Source: Phallus indusiatus (lineage: Eukaryota > Basidiomycota > Agaricomycetes > Phallales > Phallaceae). Taken from it: a DNA stretch of 64,000 nt. Numbering within the stretch: the first letter of the stretch is position 1; the number at the start of each line of letters is the position of its first letter. The stretch covers positions 124,001-188,000 of the forward strand of contig JAQFWX010000060.1 in the NCBI GenBank assembly GCA_027605045.1. The letters run 5' to 3'. Positions 46,668 through 58,680 of the stretch are shown here, one piece after another. A program made the position numbers and the translations under genes. Under the pieces are notes generated by a model that was not told the origin of the DNA, searched no databases, and saw only the letters and a list, made by a program, of their open reading frames with translations.

Positions 46668-47245
46668 ACACAGTATGGGTTTGAGTTCCAGACTTGTTCC
46701 TCAAAGTGACTCTACACATACGTTTACAAATGCCCGGCATATTACCAGCCAGCTGTCAATTGAGTGGGCGCTATAAATCAAATGATCTGCGAAAGATTTT
46801 CGAGATAAACAAGATTACAAGCACGTAAACGCAGGCTTACTAAAATATCTCTAATGTAGAAAAAGAAGAGGAAAGGAAAGAAATATTATAGAGGTCAAAG
46901 CTGGCAAAAAACTTTCGAACTCAATCCCACGGGTTTCCTTTCTCGTTCTTTGATGCCAACCGTGCAAAAAATACATTTTCATGAAAAATGGCGCAGTCCA
47001 TTGAAAAGACACGCAGAAGGCGATGATAACTGAGATGCGATGCAATGGGCGGTGAGTGGCGCTGAGCGGTTTCCTGCCGGTGCTTCCGGCATCATCCCGC
47101 TTACGTAACCCGGATATGCCGGAAGTATATCGTGATCCTTAAGAGTCTCGACTCTCGACTATCGATAGCCAGAGCTGATAGCTATTTACTATCGTAGATT
47201 ATCGTGAGACCGTGACGAGCCTGCTGCGTTGTACATCGTTCTTGT
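46668..47245. other. Intergenic, no gene seen
   Basis: AT-rich; includes a cluster of short inverted motifs around 47140-47215 (ctcgactctcgactatcgatag). Probably the promoter region of the reductase gene. Confidence 0.5.
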
Positions 47246-48872
47246 ATGTCTGCGTTGTGCTGCGAGTCCCAGGCTGATTGCATCCAGGACGACGTTCCAT
47301 CCTCGGCCTTCTACAGCTTCCAACCGTCTCTTCGCACATCGTCTCTCCTCGGCAAAGTCGAGAACGGCGTGCCCAACATGGCTGGCAATCCTCACAAGAT
47401 CATCATCACGACAGATATCGGCGAAGAGGCCCTCCAGATTTTGGAGCAGGAGCGCTCTGACAGTAGGGTCCATGTGCGTTCTTTGCTCACGAACCAGTAA
47501 TATTTGAACCATCACTGAAACGTTCCCCATTGACAGCTTCAGATATGGTCCGAGCCAGGACCTGCAGACCGTTCGTGGCTTCTCCATAATGTAAGAGGCG
47601 CTAAAGCCTTGCTCGTCACTCTGGCCGATAAGGTGTGTGTTTTTTAATGTACTTACGCCTTGGTTAGAGTGGCTAGTAATATTAATCACTCTTCAGGTCG
47701 ACGAGGAGCTCTTGGAAGCAGGTTAGATATCTCACGTAACCCCTGCCTCTAAACTCAATTTTGGTTTCCCTAGCCGGTCCCTCCCTGAAAGTCATCTCGA
47801 CCATGTCTGTTGGTTATGGTTCGCAGATTCTCCAATCATATATGCTATAAAAAATGGGAGCCAAAAGTCCAACTCTTGTTGTTTAGATCACATTTCCCTT
47901 CCAGCATTAGCTAAACGAGGTATCATATTGGGTTATACCCCAGATGTCTTGACTGAAGCTGGTAACTCATTTTGGTCTTTATTATGCTCCAAGCCCGAGG
48001 GACTAAATCATTACTAGTTGCGGATATATGCATCATGCTTGCGCTCATGGCTTCCCGTAGTGCTCGAATTGGAATTAATTTAGTACAGAATGGAGAGGCG
48101 AGTGGAAACCGACACATAATAGAAAACTATCCTTCAACAAATTAACTAGCTCATTAGTGGCCGAAGGTCCCCTGGGGCCCTTTTACCTTCTGCGGTCCAC
48201 AGCTATCGGCTACATCCATATCTTCACCTCAGCCGAGTAGAGTCGCAGGTTTCCTCGGGTTTGGCCGAATAGCCCAAGCTACCGCTCGCCGTTTAGAAGC
48301 TTTTGGTATTAAAAACATAATCTATTCGACATCCAATTCTCCTTCTTTCGATTCACAGCCAGAGCCTCGGGTTCTCGACTTCGCCCAGTCTACTCAGATT
48401 CCGGTCTCATTCGCGACTCTGGCAGCATACAGCGATGTTCTATTCGTTCTCGCGCCTCACAATTCGTCGACCCATCACATCGTCTCCAAACAGTTTCTCT
48501 CGAAAATGAAATCAACTGCTATTCTTGTCAATGCGTCCCGTGGGGCACTCGTCGATAGCGATGCCCTTGCCACTGCTTTACGAGAGAATCAAATCTTTGC
48601 TGCTGGTCTGGATGTTGTCGAAGGAGAACCTTTTGTGATGAAAGATCACCCTTTAGTGCGTGAACAAAAGTAAGTACCAGTGCGCCATTCGTATCATTCG
48701 TCTTGAGTCATTGATACCCCAATCCCTTTGAAGCTGTGTCATTGTACCCCATATCGGCAGTGCTACAACTGAGACTAGAGTCGCGATGGCCACCCTCGCA
48801 GCTCGCAATTTGTTACACGGGTTGTTGGATGAACCTTTAGAAGCTGGTGTAGACCTATCCAAATTCAAATGA
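47246..48872 (+). CDS. Glyoxylate/hydroxypyruvate reductase (D-2-hydroxyacid dehydrogenase)
   Basis: NAD(P)-dependent D-2-hydroxyacid dehydrogenase that reduces glyoxylate or hydroxypyruvate. Start at 47246 gives a 45-residue basic/Ser-rich lead (possible mitochondrial signal); an internal ATG at MAGNPHKII is the cytosolic alternative. Blocks in order: KIIITTDIGEEALQIL, GAKALLVTL, SVGYDHISLPALAKRGIILG, nucleotide-binding FLGFGRIAQATARRL, NASRGALVD (Arg), GLDVVEGEP (Glu) and VPHIGSAT (His). Six or more short introns occur. The intron 48098-48157 is best read as GC-AG (GAG/gcgagt...ttag/tgg), giving NGEW-PKVPWGPF. The end is DLSKFK. Confidence 0.9.
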
Positions 48873-49073
48873 TCACCTTCCTTGCATATACATACCGCCT
48901 ATATCGGTGCTACTGGTGATAGTAACCGCTTGTTTTACACACACGATTGTATCGCTACAAAATAGAATTGTTTCTATGGCTATACAGTTTCTCTGGCCAC
49001 GAATTCATACATACATATCATAAGTCTGTTTCTACCGTCCGAAACTCCATCTCTGCTAGTAGATGTCTTCAGA

Positions 49074-52000
49074 CTACATGATGTCGGATCTACACAAAGG
49101 ACAACTTGAAGAGTGACTCGTGTTAAACCACTATTAAAAAAAACAATCAGTACTCCGGGGAACCATCTGTCTATCTAAGAACTTGCCTTGTACAAACAAC
49201 CCGCATGAAACCTGTTTTTGCAAGTCCTACATGGTTTCGTAGGCAACAAACGATCAACAACATGTATAATCCTAGAAAAACCAATTCTGAGCTCCAAGAA
49301 CAAATTCAGCAATGAAAAAACAACCACATACGAGTAACAAATCGCGCACTCCGCCTGACCTTCAAAATGTAAACTTGCCGTCTTCTTGAACAATGCCAGT
49401 CCATCGACAATACGTCCATTCTAAGTAATTCCGCGTTATATGAGAGCTCAAACGCCACAATGAAAGAAAATTAAAACAGATGCATACATGAGCAGTCATG
49501 ACTTGCTGTACCGTAAACATCCATCTTCGCCACATCTTTTCATTAACGCCGACCTTCCGAATAGGTTTCACCTCAACAGTGTGCAACGGATAATCACCAG
49601 GAAGTTTTATCCCAACCTCCATTTGCTGTTCATCCACCAGGAAAGAAGCTGTTACTTCGTTAGTAGCCTGTGCTACTTTAACCTTGAACGTATCATCCGC
49701 TAATGGTTCTTCGCCCGCTTTGGCCGTCTGAGTCGAAGGTTTGACATGTACGAATTCAGAGGCAATGAGAACGGGAGAGAAATAGGTTGATGTATATGAG
49801 GCAATAGCGGAAGATAACTGTCGATCCTTCAAGCTTTCCCACCAGGCCCTGATCAAAGACGGGACAGTTAGTAAGCCACGATAGTACACATGTGCGGCTA
49901 ATAACTGAAGACCATAAGGAGCTTCTGCGTCATACACTGCAACATGAAAGAAAAGTTAATAGCTAAGAATAACCACAGGTCAGCATGAAAACATACTCGG
50001 AAGCCAGTATTCATCCAATGTCCAAGAGTCGAGTTTGAATGTCTTGCCAGGATAACCCACATTTAGGATACCGAAAACGCTTGGAAGTAGGTATGATCCA
50101 ATCAGGTCTAGCTTTCTCATATGATCGACGTAAGCCGATTTGACTTTGACTGACTAATAAATGGAGACTGGGCTTAAGCACGGCAGAGTGGTTTGAGCTT
50201 ACTTGTTACACTTACCGCATCAACGAACGAGTCGAAACATAACATCCAAGCTAACAAGAAGTTCAGCGTTTCTTCAGTCTTGATGTTTGTTTCCTCAAGA
50301 CCGACGTTCATCTGCATCACCTCGAGGAGTTCTAATGGCAGCAAGGCAGTCGTTGTCTCGGTATCTGGCGTTTCCACGGCAGCTTCTAGTACAAGATGCT
50401 CGGTTCGTTTACTAGCAGCCTGCCGTAATAAGAAATAGGCCAGTTTTTGATTATCCACCGAAGAATCTTGTAAAAGATGACACATCTATATTAGGCGTTA
50501 ACAACGAATGTAAAGGAAAAGGAAGGGAGATAGCTTACCTGAGATAAGGTATTTTCATCCACCAAGGTTGACGGCAATTCTTGAATGATAGCTAGTGCAT
50601 ATGCCCTACAGGTGGAAACGGGAGCACCTTGTAGAAATTCTGTATCCTTAGGTCAGGAACAGATATATCATTGAGAAGTTCAAAAACAAACCAGTCCGTT
50701 CTTCTAGTAATTGTCGTACTAAGGCAAATATCTGTTTTGATCTCTCATCCCAAAGTTCTCGGAGATATCTGTTTGTCTTTGTGATATCGAGGACTATATC
50801 GGTCAATTGCAGGGACCGTGCCAAAAGAACTAGCGTTCTGGGATCTTTGAAAGAACAATTCTACAGGTGAAGCCTAAATGAGTGTCCCAAACAAATATTG
50901 AGTTGATGAAAGTTCACCTCCAAATTGTTTTCGAGCAGATCCAATATAAATTCCCAGTGTGAGCCCTGCACAGTTTGAAGCACAGGCGCTAGATAGTACA
51001 CGAGGAGGGTAGCGCCAGATTCAACAGTCTCATCAATATCTTCGTCGGAACTGAACCAACTCTGCAGAGTTTGTATAGCGTATACTGCTCTCTGATGCCG
51101 TAAAAATATTACATCTGTGTCAGGGTGAGGAGCCACTGCTGTTAAACCGCGTAGGAGTCGAAGACCATGGGTATTAGCCTTGGATGGCGAAATACCGGAA
51201 AGCCTGCTTGCAAGTTCGTTTCGATACCTGTCTAGTTTACCACATTCAGGAGCAAATTCAGAAACGGCTCGAGAAATCACCAAGCTCGTTCGTGGGGCTG
51301 ACAAAAAAATGCGCTCAGACTTAGACTGTCAATAAATCACAATTGCTAAGTTTAACAAACCTTGTGGCTCTATGTTGCGAGCTAGATCAATCCATTTATC
51401 TGCGGCTGCCGTGTCTGCATTGGGAAGAATATGCTGAAGGGCTTTATAAAATACGGAGGTTTCACGGAAAGTATCCCCTTTCAGCGACTGTTTGAACAGA
51501 GAAGAAATGAGCTGGCCAATGGTCCCGAGTTCACCAGAAGTAGTCGCTCCAGAAAGAGCATTTACAACGTCTGTATGCCACGACGAGGACTCATTAGCTG
51601 AGGCGAGAACGTACGCCGCAATCCGTTGACTAGCTTCCACGACTTCCTTCAAATCCGCCGTCGTTATTCTCTCCTTTGCGAAAACAGGATGCGTGATATG
51701 TGGGATCTGGAGAGCTTCCGTAGCAAAGTTTGCTAACACGAAGATGTGTTGCAGAGTCCATATATTTGCGCGAGCAAATTGACGATTCTCTAACAACGTA
51801 TGAACCAGTGCTTTCACCGCTCTGCCGTAAGACGAGAATCCAGAGTAATCGTAGTCAATTGACCTCATTGATACTTCCGCTTCCGAACAAGAGGCGAAGA
51901 AATTCAAAACAGCAAGAGATTCGTCGATCGGATTGGAGGGTGTACTTTGTAGTAAGTTGAATAATTCGTCCTCTGTCGGGAGTATGTCTGGTAAAGTAGT

Positions 52001-55000
52001 CGCGGTTGCGCTAGGGACCAGAAATGTCAGCGAATCAAGTATATCGGCCGGTCTAGTGCATTTCTGTTACTGCAAGAAAATAGAACTAGACAAGAAAATA
52101 CAAACTGAGGTCTGCCACGAATATCCGTAATCAAAGATTTCAAAGCGTTTTTAGTGTTCTGCAAAACAATCCTCCGCGTGGGCTCGTCTCCACGAGCTTG
52201 CCAAGTTCTCCATAGCCGTTTTGATAAATCCATGATATCTACTTGTCCTTGAAATTCGCTGCTATCGGATAAAACAAAGCCGACGATGAAAAGATGAGGT
52301 AATGTGTCCTCTAGTATGGTTGCAGGCAGGTTATCCATGGGTAAAACGTCTTCTAATGCCAAGAGCAACTTTAATGATGAAAGTAATATCTCAAAGGAGG
52401 GAGTTGATCCCTCAATCACGGGTCGAAGCTGATAATCGAGAGCAATCACTGTGCCCGATATTAATTCACGAACAGTATTAACGGCGACGAAGGGCTCTGA
52501 CAAACATTCAGAGAACGACAGTGCATCGTGTTAAGATAACCTACTTGGATGGAGTAACAAATCAACGATCAAGTCCAATGATTTCTGATCCCCTGTAAGG
52601 GCCTCGTCCATTAATTGATTAGTTAGAACTGACAGCTGTTGTTGATCCGGTTCACATAGGGCTTGCAATACTGTCCGGTTGGAATGAACGAATGTATTGA
52701 GAAGCCTCGTCTTTGTTTCAAAAGTAAGAAGGACAGAGGTATCCAAAGTTCGGAGTACATTGGCCCAAATGCTGTTTCCTCGATTTGAGTCGACATGCTC
52801 CAAATATGCAAGGATAAGGAAAGGTTGGGAGACAAATGCTGCTGGAAATAACACCAATAAATTGCTGAAATTCTGTAGAGATATGAAGATGAATGTGGGT
52901 GTCTGTGAAAGCACTGGTTAAAAAGACGCCAAACCTCAACAAACTGTTCATTCGTTCCCAAAATGCTGCCAAAATGTTCTAGGAGCAGCTGTAAAAGCTT
53001 TCCGTGTACGTTGAGTGCAGGATCTTCTTCATTCCTATCTGTCTGGATGGTGTCGTTCCATTCGGAGACAGCGTTGATGGAGATGTTAACAACGAAGTTC
53101 TGAATATTTGTTGCACTTATAGGGGTCGCATTACTGTAACGATACAGAGCGGCAATGAATGAGAGTGCATGATTCAAGACCTGTTCTCCAGCGACTTTGA
53201 AATCATACTGTGAACGGTCCAGAATATGTGGCCATGCCTTGTATAAAAGATCTATAGGTCTATCAATTGATATCCTGAAGTGAATTAGAGAAAACATACC
53301 TTCAGAAATAGTACCTAACTTTTGTAATGTATTGGCTAGTAACTGACCAGCAAACTCTGCCTGTACGTGTAGACCGCTCCATAACTCCATCATAAACCGT
53401 CGAAATTGCTGATCTACCAAATCCTCCGCGATTGTTTTTTTCGCCTGCTGAGCACCATCGTCTTCGATTTCATAAGAAGTCCCTTCATGGCGAGAACCTT
53501 TGATCAACTTCCGAACCGCCCAAAGAAGACATTCAGACCACGCTTCGATGAAAGCATGCGTAGCCTTCACTTTTTCAGAAGACAACGTCCCCAATGCCCG
53601 ACCATCGACAGCAGACCACAAACACCCAAAGAACCCGGATAAACCGTCAATAGTAAAAGGAAGTACCTAGACGTTTTTGTAAGCGAGCCGTATGATACAA
53701 ATTATATGTAAGAGCATACTTCAGGAGGAATAGTTGAAAGAATGACCAATATGGCTGAATAGCCTTCGATGGGAGAGCCATTACATCCTAGACTCAGAAA
53801 TGACTGAAACTCAACGTATGATATGGGGATAGTCGGATTTTCTTGAGCTAATTCGTTATCAAGGTCTTCGCAATTCACACTTTGTTCAAGCTCGTACTTC
53901 CTACATAACCTCCAGGCGCCTTCAATCTCTGAATCGAATATTAGCCGTTCTATACCAAAGGTAAAGATGGAAAAACGAACTTGTTAGATAAACCAGTAAG
54001 GGCCGCCACATTGCGGTTCTGACTAGTGGATCTGGTTCAACGAAAGCGGACCGTAGGACAACGCAAGATATTAGCTTAAGGATGGAATCCTCATTCGAGA
54101 TAGCACTTTGGAGATCGGCCTCGTTGATCCAACTAAGGAAACGGGAAGGGATAGGTTCAGTGAACAGGCTATTTATTATTCCCCACCCGGCACGACGAAC
54201 TGCGGGTTGACCTGCTCCAAATTGCGATATGTCAATTTCATCTTGTTTGAGAAGATATGGTGCGCGATCGCGATGGTATATAACTGTCCAGAAAGAAGGA
54301 GACGAAATAAGAGGTAACAATATATCGTTCAAGAGAGGGGAAGGTTGGTTTGAACCTATAAAACGTCGCGTCAGTTATTATATGGATAATGCAAAAGATG
54401 TGGGCTAAACTCACTAAGAATCCAACTGAGGGCGTTTAAAGCGCATATCCTTATTCGGGCATCGCGATCTTCGGGCGATTCGGACTCTTCTTCACTCCTG
54501 GTGGTAGTTTCAACAGTGGCTTTTAGAGCTGTTCTCGAATGAATCCGATTTTCTCGGGAGACAACTGGAGCCACGTTGACAGGCGATGGATGAAGGGCGA
54601 GGTACGTGACAGAGGGATCCATTATAGCGGTGATTATAAAGGGTAATAGATCGCTGGCCACCTGTGAGACGTCCAGATTAATATACGACCCGTCATTATT
54701 TTCACCAACAGTCCGAGATGGGGGTTCTAATCGCATGATTGAACTCCAGCTTCTTTGAGCCGTTATAGAGACTGATTTGTCTACATCCCAACGGCTCAAG
54801 CACCAGCACCCAAGAACACGTGTTATATCCGATTCCGAGCCACTATAATTCATAAACTCAATAATTTCTTTCCTCGTTTGGGAAAATTCAACCAAAAGGG
54901 AATGTAAGGTGGCAGTGATGTGTCGTACCCTCCTTGAGGAATGAAATGTAAGAGCAGGATATCGGTATAGCTAAGTCTATTAATGAGGACATAAATTTTG

Positions 55001-55422
55001 AATACAAGGAGAGAGTAGCGTACCCAGACGGGTAACATATTGAGTAGAGAAAGACACTTTACGTTGCCATCGAGATCATCCTCGTCACGAGCCTCCTGAA
55101 CCCACTTCTCCAGTTCTTCCAGAGCCCTTAGTTTGGTAACGGCATCTTTTTTCCCTAGCTTTCTCAGAATAACGGTGAGCTCTGGGGGCAACAAGGAGTC
55201 TATATTGTCTAATGGATCGTTCTCATGAGCTGCCGGTTTTAATTTCGAAGGAGGAATGTAGGATTTTTTGGGAGGAGGAGCAAGACCCTTTTTGATTTGC
55301 TTTTTCGTCGGTTTGGTTTTTATTGGTTGCGATGGTTCTGATGGTTCATCGCCTTCTACCGCTTTTCGCGCATGCTTCTTTCGTGTTGCGGACGTTGCAG
55401 ACGATTTGGAAGGCTTGGGCAT
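49074..55422 (-). CDS. ltn1: Listerin E3 ubiquitin-protein ligase (ribosome quality control)
   Basis: Very long HEAT/ARM-repeat RING E3 that ubiquitylates nascent chains on stalled 60S subunits. The N-terminus MPKPSKSSATSATRKKHARK and ENDPLDNIDSLLPPELTVILRKL are listerin-like. The middle is many short helices over about 15 introns. The C-terminal RING-CH is assembled from CAICYS, CRTCKNRFHAGCLYK and (across a GC-AG intron, 49186-49131) WFNTSHSSSCPLCRSDIM. Length is about 1,800 residues, which fits the family. No frameshift was seen in the parts read. It is head to head with CTP synthase about 150 bases away. Start could also be the upstream ATG at about 55461. Confidence 0.87.
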
Positions 55423-55572
55423 AGGCAGAATTGAGCTCTGACGTAAGCCTATTTCCGTCATGCCGACTCGGCTCACCTTGCAGGTAAGCGAGTACTTAGG
55501 CGAGCTCCGACGAGCTCTCTTTTTCGACGTTTTTCCCTTTTCCCTTTTTTCTTTCTTCCTTATTTCTCGATC

Positions 55573-58297
55573 ATGACAAAATATATTGTTGTTTCTGGAG
55601 GTGTCATAAGTGGGATTGGGAAGGGTGTCATTGGTGCGCTGCACCTCTCGTTTTTAAAACTTTGAATCTAACAATGAATGCAATATATATTATCGATTTT
55701 TCTTGTGTGCACGTTCCTTGGTCTCTATCAATAAATTTACCCAAAATCACACAAATCCTACAATTTAATCAGCTTCATCGACTGGCTTATTATTGAAAAC
55801 CACCGGTTTGAAGGTCACCGCCATCAAGATTGACCCATACATGAACATCGATGCCGGCACAATGAGACCAACAGAACATGGTTAGCTTATAATAATTCTG
55901 AAAAATAGCTTGGTTTTCAATGGCGTCATGACAGGCGAGGTATATGTTCTTAATGATGGCGGCGAAGTCGACCTCGACCTTGGAAACTATGAACGTTATT
56001 TAAATGTTACACTCTCCCGGGACAACAATGTGACAACTGGTAAAATATATCGTGAAGTAATAGAAAGAGAGGTATTTTGTCTTGATAATTTTCTACTTCT
56101 GCCTCGCTCACAAGTCATAAGAGAAGAGGAGACTATCTAGGAAAGACCGTCCAGGTCCGGTTAACACAAGAACATTTCCTACCGTTTGAATCATGACTTC
56201 TTTAGATTGTGCCCCATCTCACAACGGCTATTCAAGATTGGGTAGAACGCGTTTCAAAAATCCCGGTTGACGACACTGGTGAAGAGCCCGATGTTTGTAT
56301 TATTGAGGTACTCCCTAGGCATCGTTGCTTTAAAGTAAAATCTGATACCCTGTAGTTGGGTGGCACTGTTGGAGACATTGAATCCGCGCCTTTTATTGAG
56401 GCAATGCGTCAATTCCAATTTCGCATCGGAAGAGAAAATTTCGCCCTCATTCACGTCAGCCTGGTCCCTGATATCCATGGTGAACAAAAAACCAAACCGA
56501 CACAAGTATGTAATACGTCGTTCGCCTTCATACCTAGGACTAAATAGCCCTTATGCAGGCTACGAACCGTGATCTTCGCGGCCTTGGTTTGGCAGCAGAC
56601 ATTGTAAGTTATTTGAGTATGCTTCAAGACTCTTACCTTGATGTTCACCCCCATAGGTTGCATGTCGATTGGTTGCCCCACGTCCTTTAGATGATCAAAC
56701 TAAGCAAAAAATTTCCATGTTCTGTCACGTTGATGTAGAACAGGTAAGGCACGGTTTCTTAGACAATCCTTACTCGTCTCAGGCCGCAAAATAGGTCATG
56801 GGTATACACGACGTATCTTCTGTGTATCATGTGCCTTTACTGCTTGAAACTCAAGGACTTATCCGATTTCTTACGCGACGTTTGCAACTAGACAAAATAC
56901 CGCTCCAAGTTCAGGATATTGAACGTGGACGAAGTTTACACCAAAGTTGGAAAGATTTGACACAAAGGTGCAGTCTTAGACGTCCATATTGGCATTTCTC
57001 TGAATATTCATTAATTAGACAAGAGCGATTATTTGATTCGGTCAGAATCGTTCTAGTTGGAAAGTACACAGTCTTGAAGGATTCGTACATGTCCGTCATA
57101 AAAGCGCTGGAGCATTCGGCATTCCGGTGTAATCGAAAACTTATCCTTCAAGTAATAGTTCTTTGTCTTTATTTTAACAAAAGAAGTTGATAGTATTACT
57201 CTAGTGGGTCGAGTCGGAACTTTTGCAGCCCGAGATGCAAGATAAAAACCCGGCTAAGTTTCACGACGCATGGGGAGCTGTGGTCGGAGCTCAGTAAGTA
57301 ACTTCCGAGTGCTTTGAGGGTTACTACTTACTATCTGTACATAGAGGTATATTGGTACCCGGAGGGTTCGGTGCGCGTGGGACGGAAGGGATGATGTTAG
57401 CAATTAAATGGGCTCGAGAACAATCTGTACCGTTCTTAGGAATTTGTCTTGGCTTCCAGGTAGCTGTAGTAGAGTGGGCGCGGAATGTATGTGGATTGAA
57501 AGGTATTATTTTATTCACCATATTACTGTGAATGTTGCTGAGTCCTGACTAACGATATTTTCTCAGATGCCCACTCGACTGAACTGGACGAAAAGACTGC
57601 CCATCCTGTTGTCATCTATATGCCCGAAATATCTCGAACGCATTTAGGAGGGACCATGCGACTCGGGTTGCGTGCTACAGTATTCTCACAAAAGTGGTCC
57701 GTACTGAGGAAGTTATATGGAGGGGCGGACAAAATCTGGGAACGTCATCGTCACCGGTATGAAGTCAACCCGGATTATGTCGCGCAGATAGAGAGAAGTG
57801 GTTTGACATTTGTTGGTAAAGACGAGGCCGGCGTTCGAATGCAGGTTTTGGAGAAGAAAGGTACGTGAAGAGTGAACTTGCTGCGGGAACCTAGACGTTT
57901 ATTTCCTTCAGATCATCCCTTTTTCGTCGGTTTACAGGCTCATCCGGAGTTCTGTACTCGTCCTCTAAACCCATCTCCCCCATTCCTTGGATTCATCGCA
58001 GCCGCTTGCGGTCCTTCGGTCCTCAAAGAACAGATAGATTCTCAGCTGGCCACGTTCAAATCTCCACACCCTCTTTCTTCGATGGTCCCGGATAGCGAGC
58101 GCAGCTTAACTTCAGAAGAACACCTAACCAAGGGCAATTCTTCCGATCCCAAGAAAAAGGAAGCAGGTGAACAGTCTAAGGACACTCAAATCTCTAAGCT
58201 TCAGGAACGTATTTTGCAGTTAGAGAGTACGATTAAGGAATTGCAAGATGAAAAAGATAGAAGCGCGAAAATGAATCTCAATGGCCACGCGCATTAG
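55573..58297 (+). CDS. CTP synthase
   Basis: Glutamine-dependent CTP synthetase (UTP to CTP, pyrimidine and phospholipid supply). The N-terminus is [20 protein letters not shown], then a spliced ASSTGLLLK and [24 protein letters not shown]. The synthetase part contains [16 protein letters not shown] and [14 protein letters not shown] spliced [24 protein letters not shown] leads to the glutaminase domain: [17 protein letters not shown] (Cys nucleophile) and GLQAHPEF (His-Glu). A C-terminal extension with a coiled coil ([19 protein letters not shown]) follows. About ten introns. All catalytic residues are present. Confidence 0.93.
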
Positions 58298-58680
58298 AAC
58301 CTTTCCTAGACTCATTTTAAAAAAGATCTCGTTGGGATATAAAGGGCAGACGGATATCATGTTTTATTAAATACATAAACTTTAATGCGTATGCAAACTT
58401 CATTATGAGTATTCTGTACAAGCGAAGCATTCCCCTGCATGCTTTGAATGTAACATGTAAGGCCGGTCACCGGTCACCGACCTTGAAGATTCGGAATTAG
58501 ATCCCGCCGCCCATTGAATCCATTTCTAGATCAAACCCAGGAGACGCTTTTAACCTCCTCGTTCAACCTCCTCGGAAACCGATATAATTCACCGCAAATG
58601 CCCGTGCTTATAGCATTCGGTGGACAGTCAGACGACGAACGTTTCCTGTCGTTTGACTATCCTTTTGGATCTCGTCCTCA
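58298..58680. other. Short intergenic, no gene seen
   Basis: Between CTP synthase and the P450; contains a GGTCACC tandem (two adjacent near-palindromes at 58464-58480). Confidence 0.5.

Noticed and set aside
58460..58482. GGTCACC tandem as possible regulator site
   Set aside because: Too short and only one place; no independent support.
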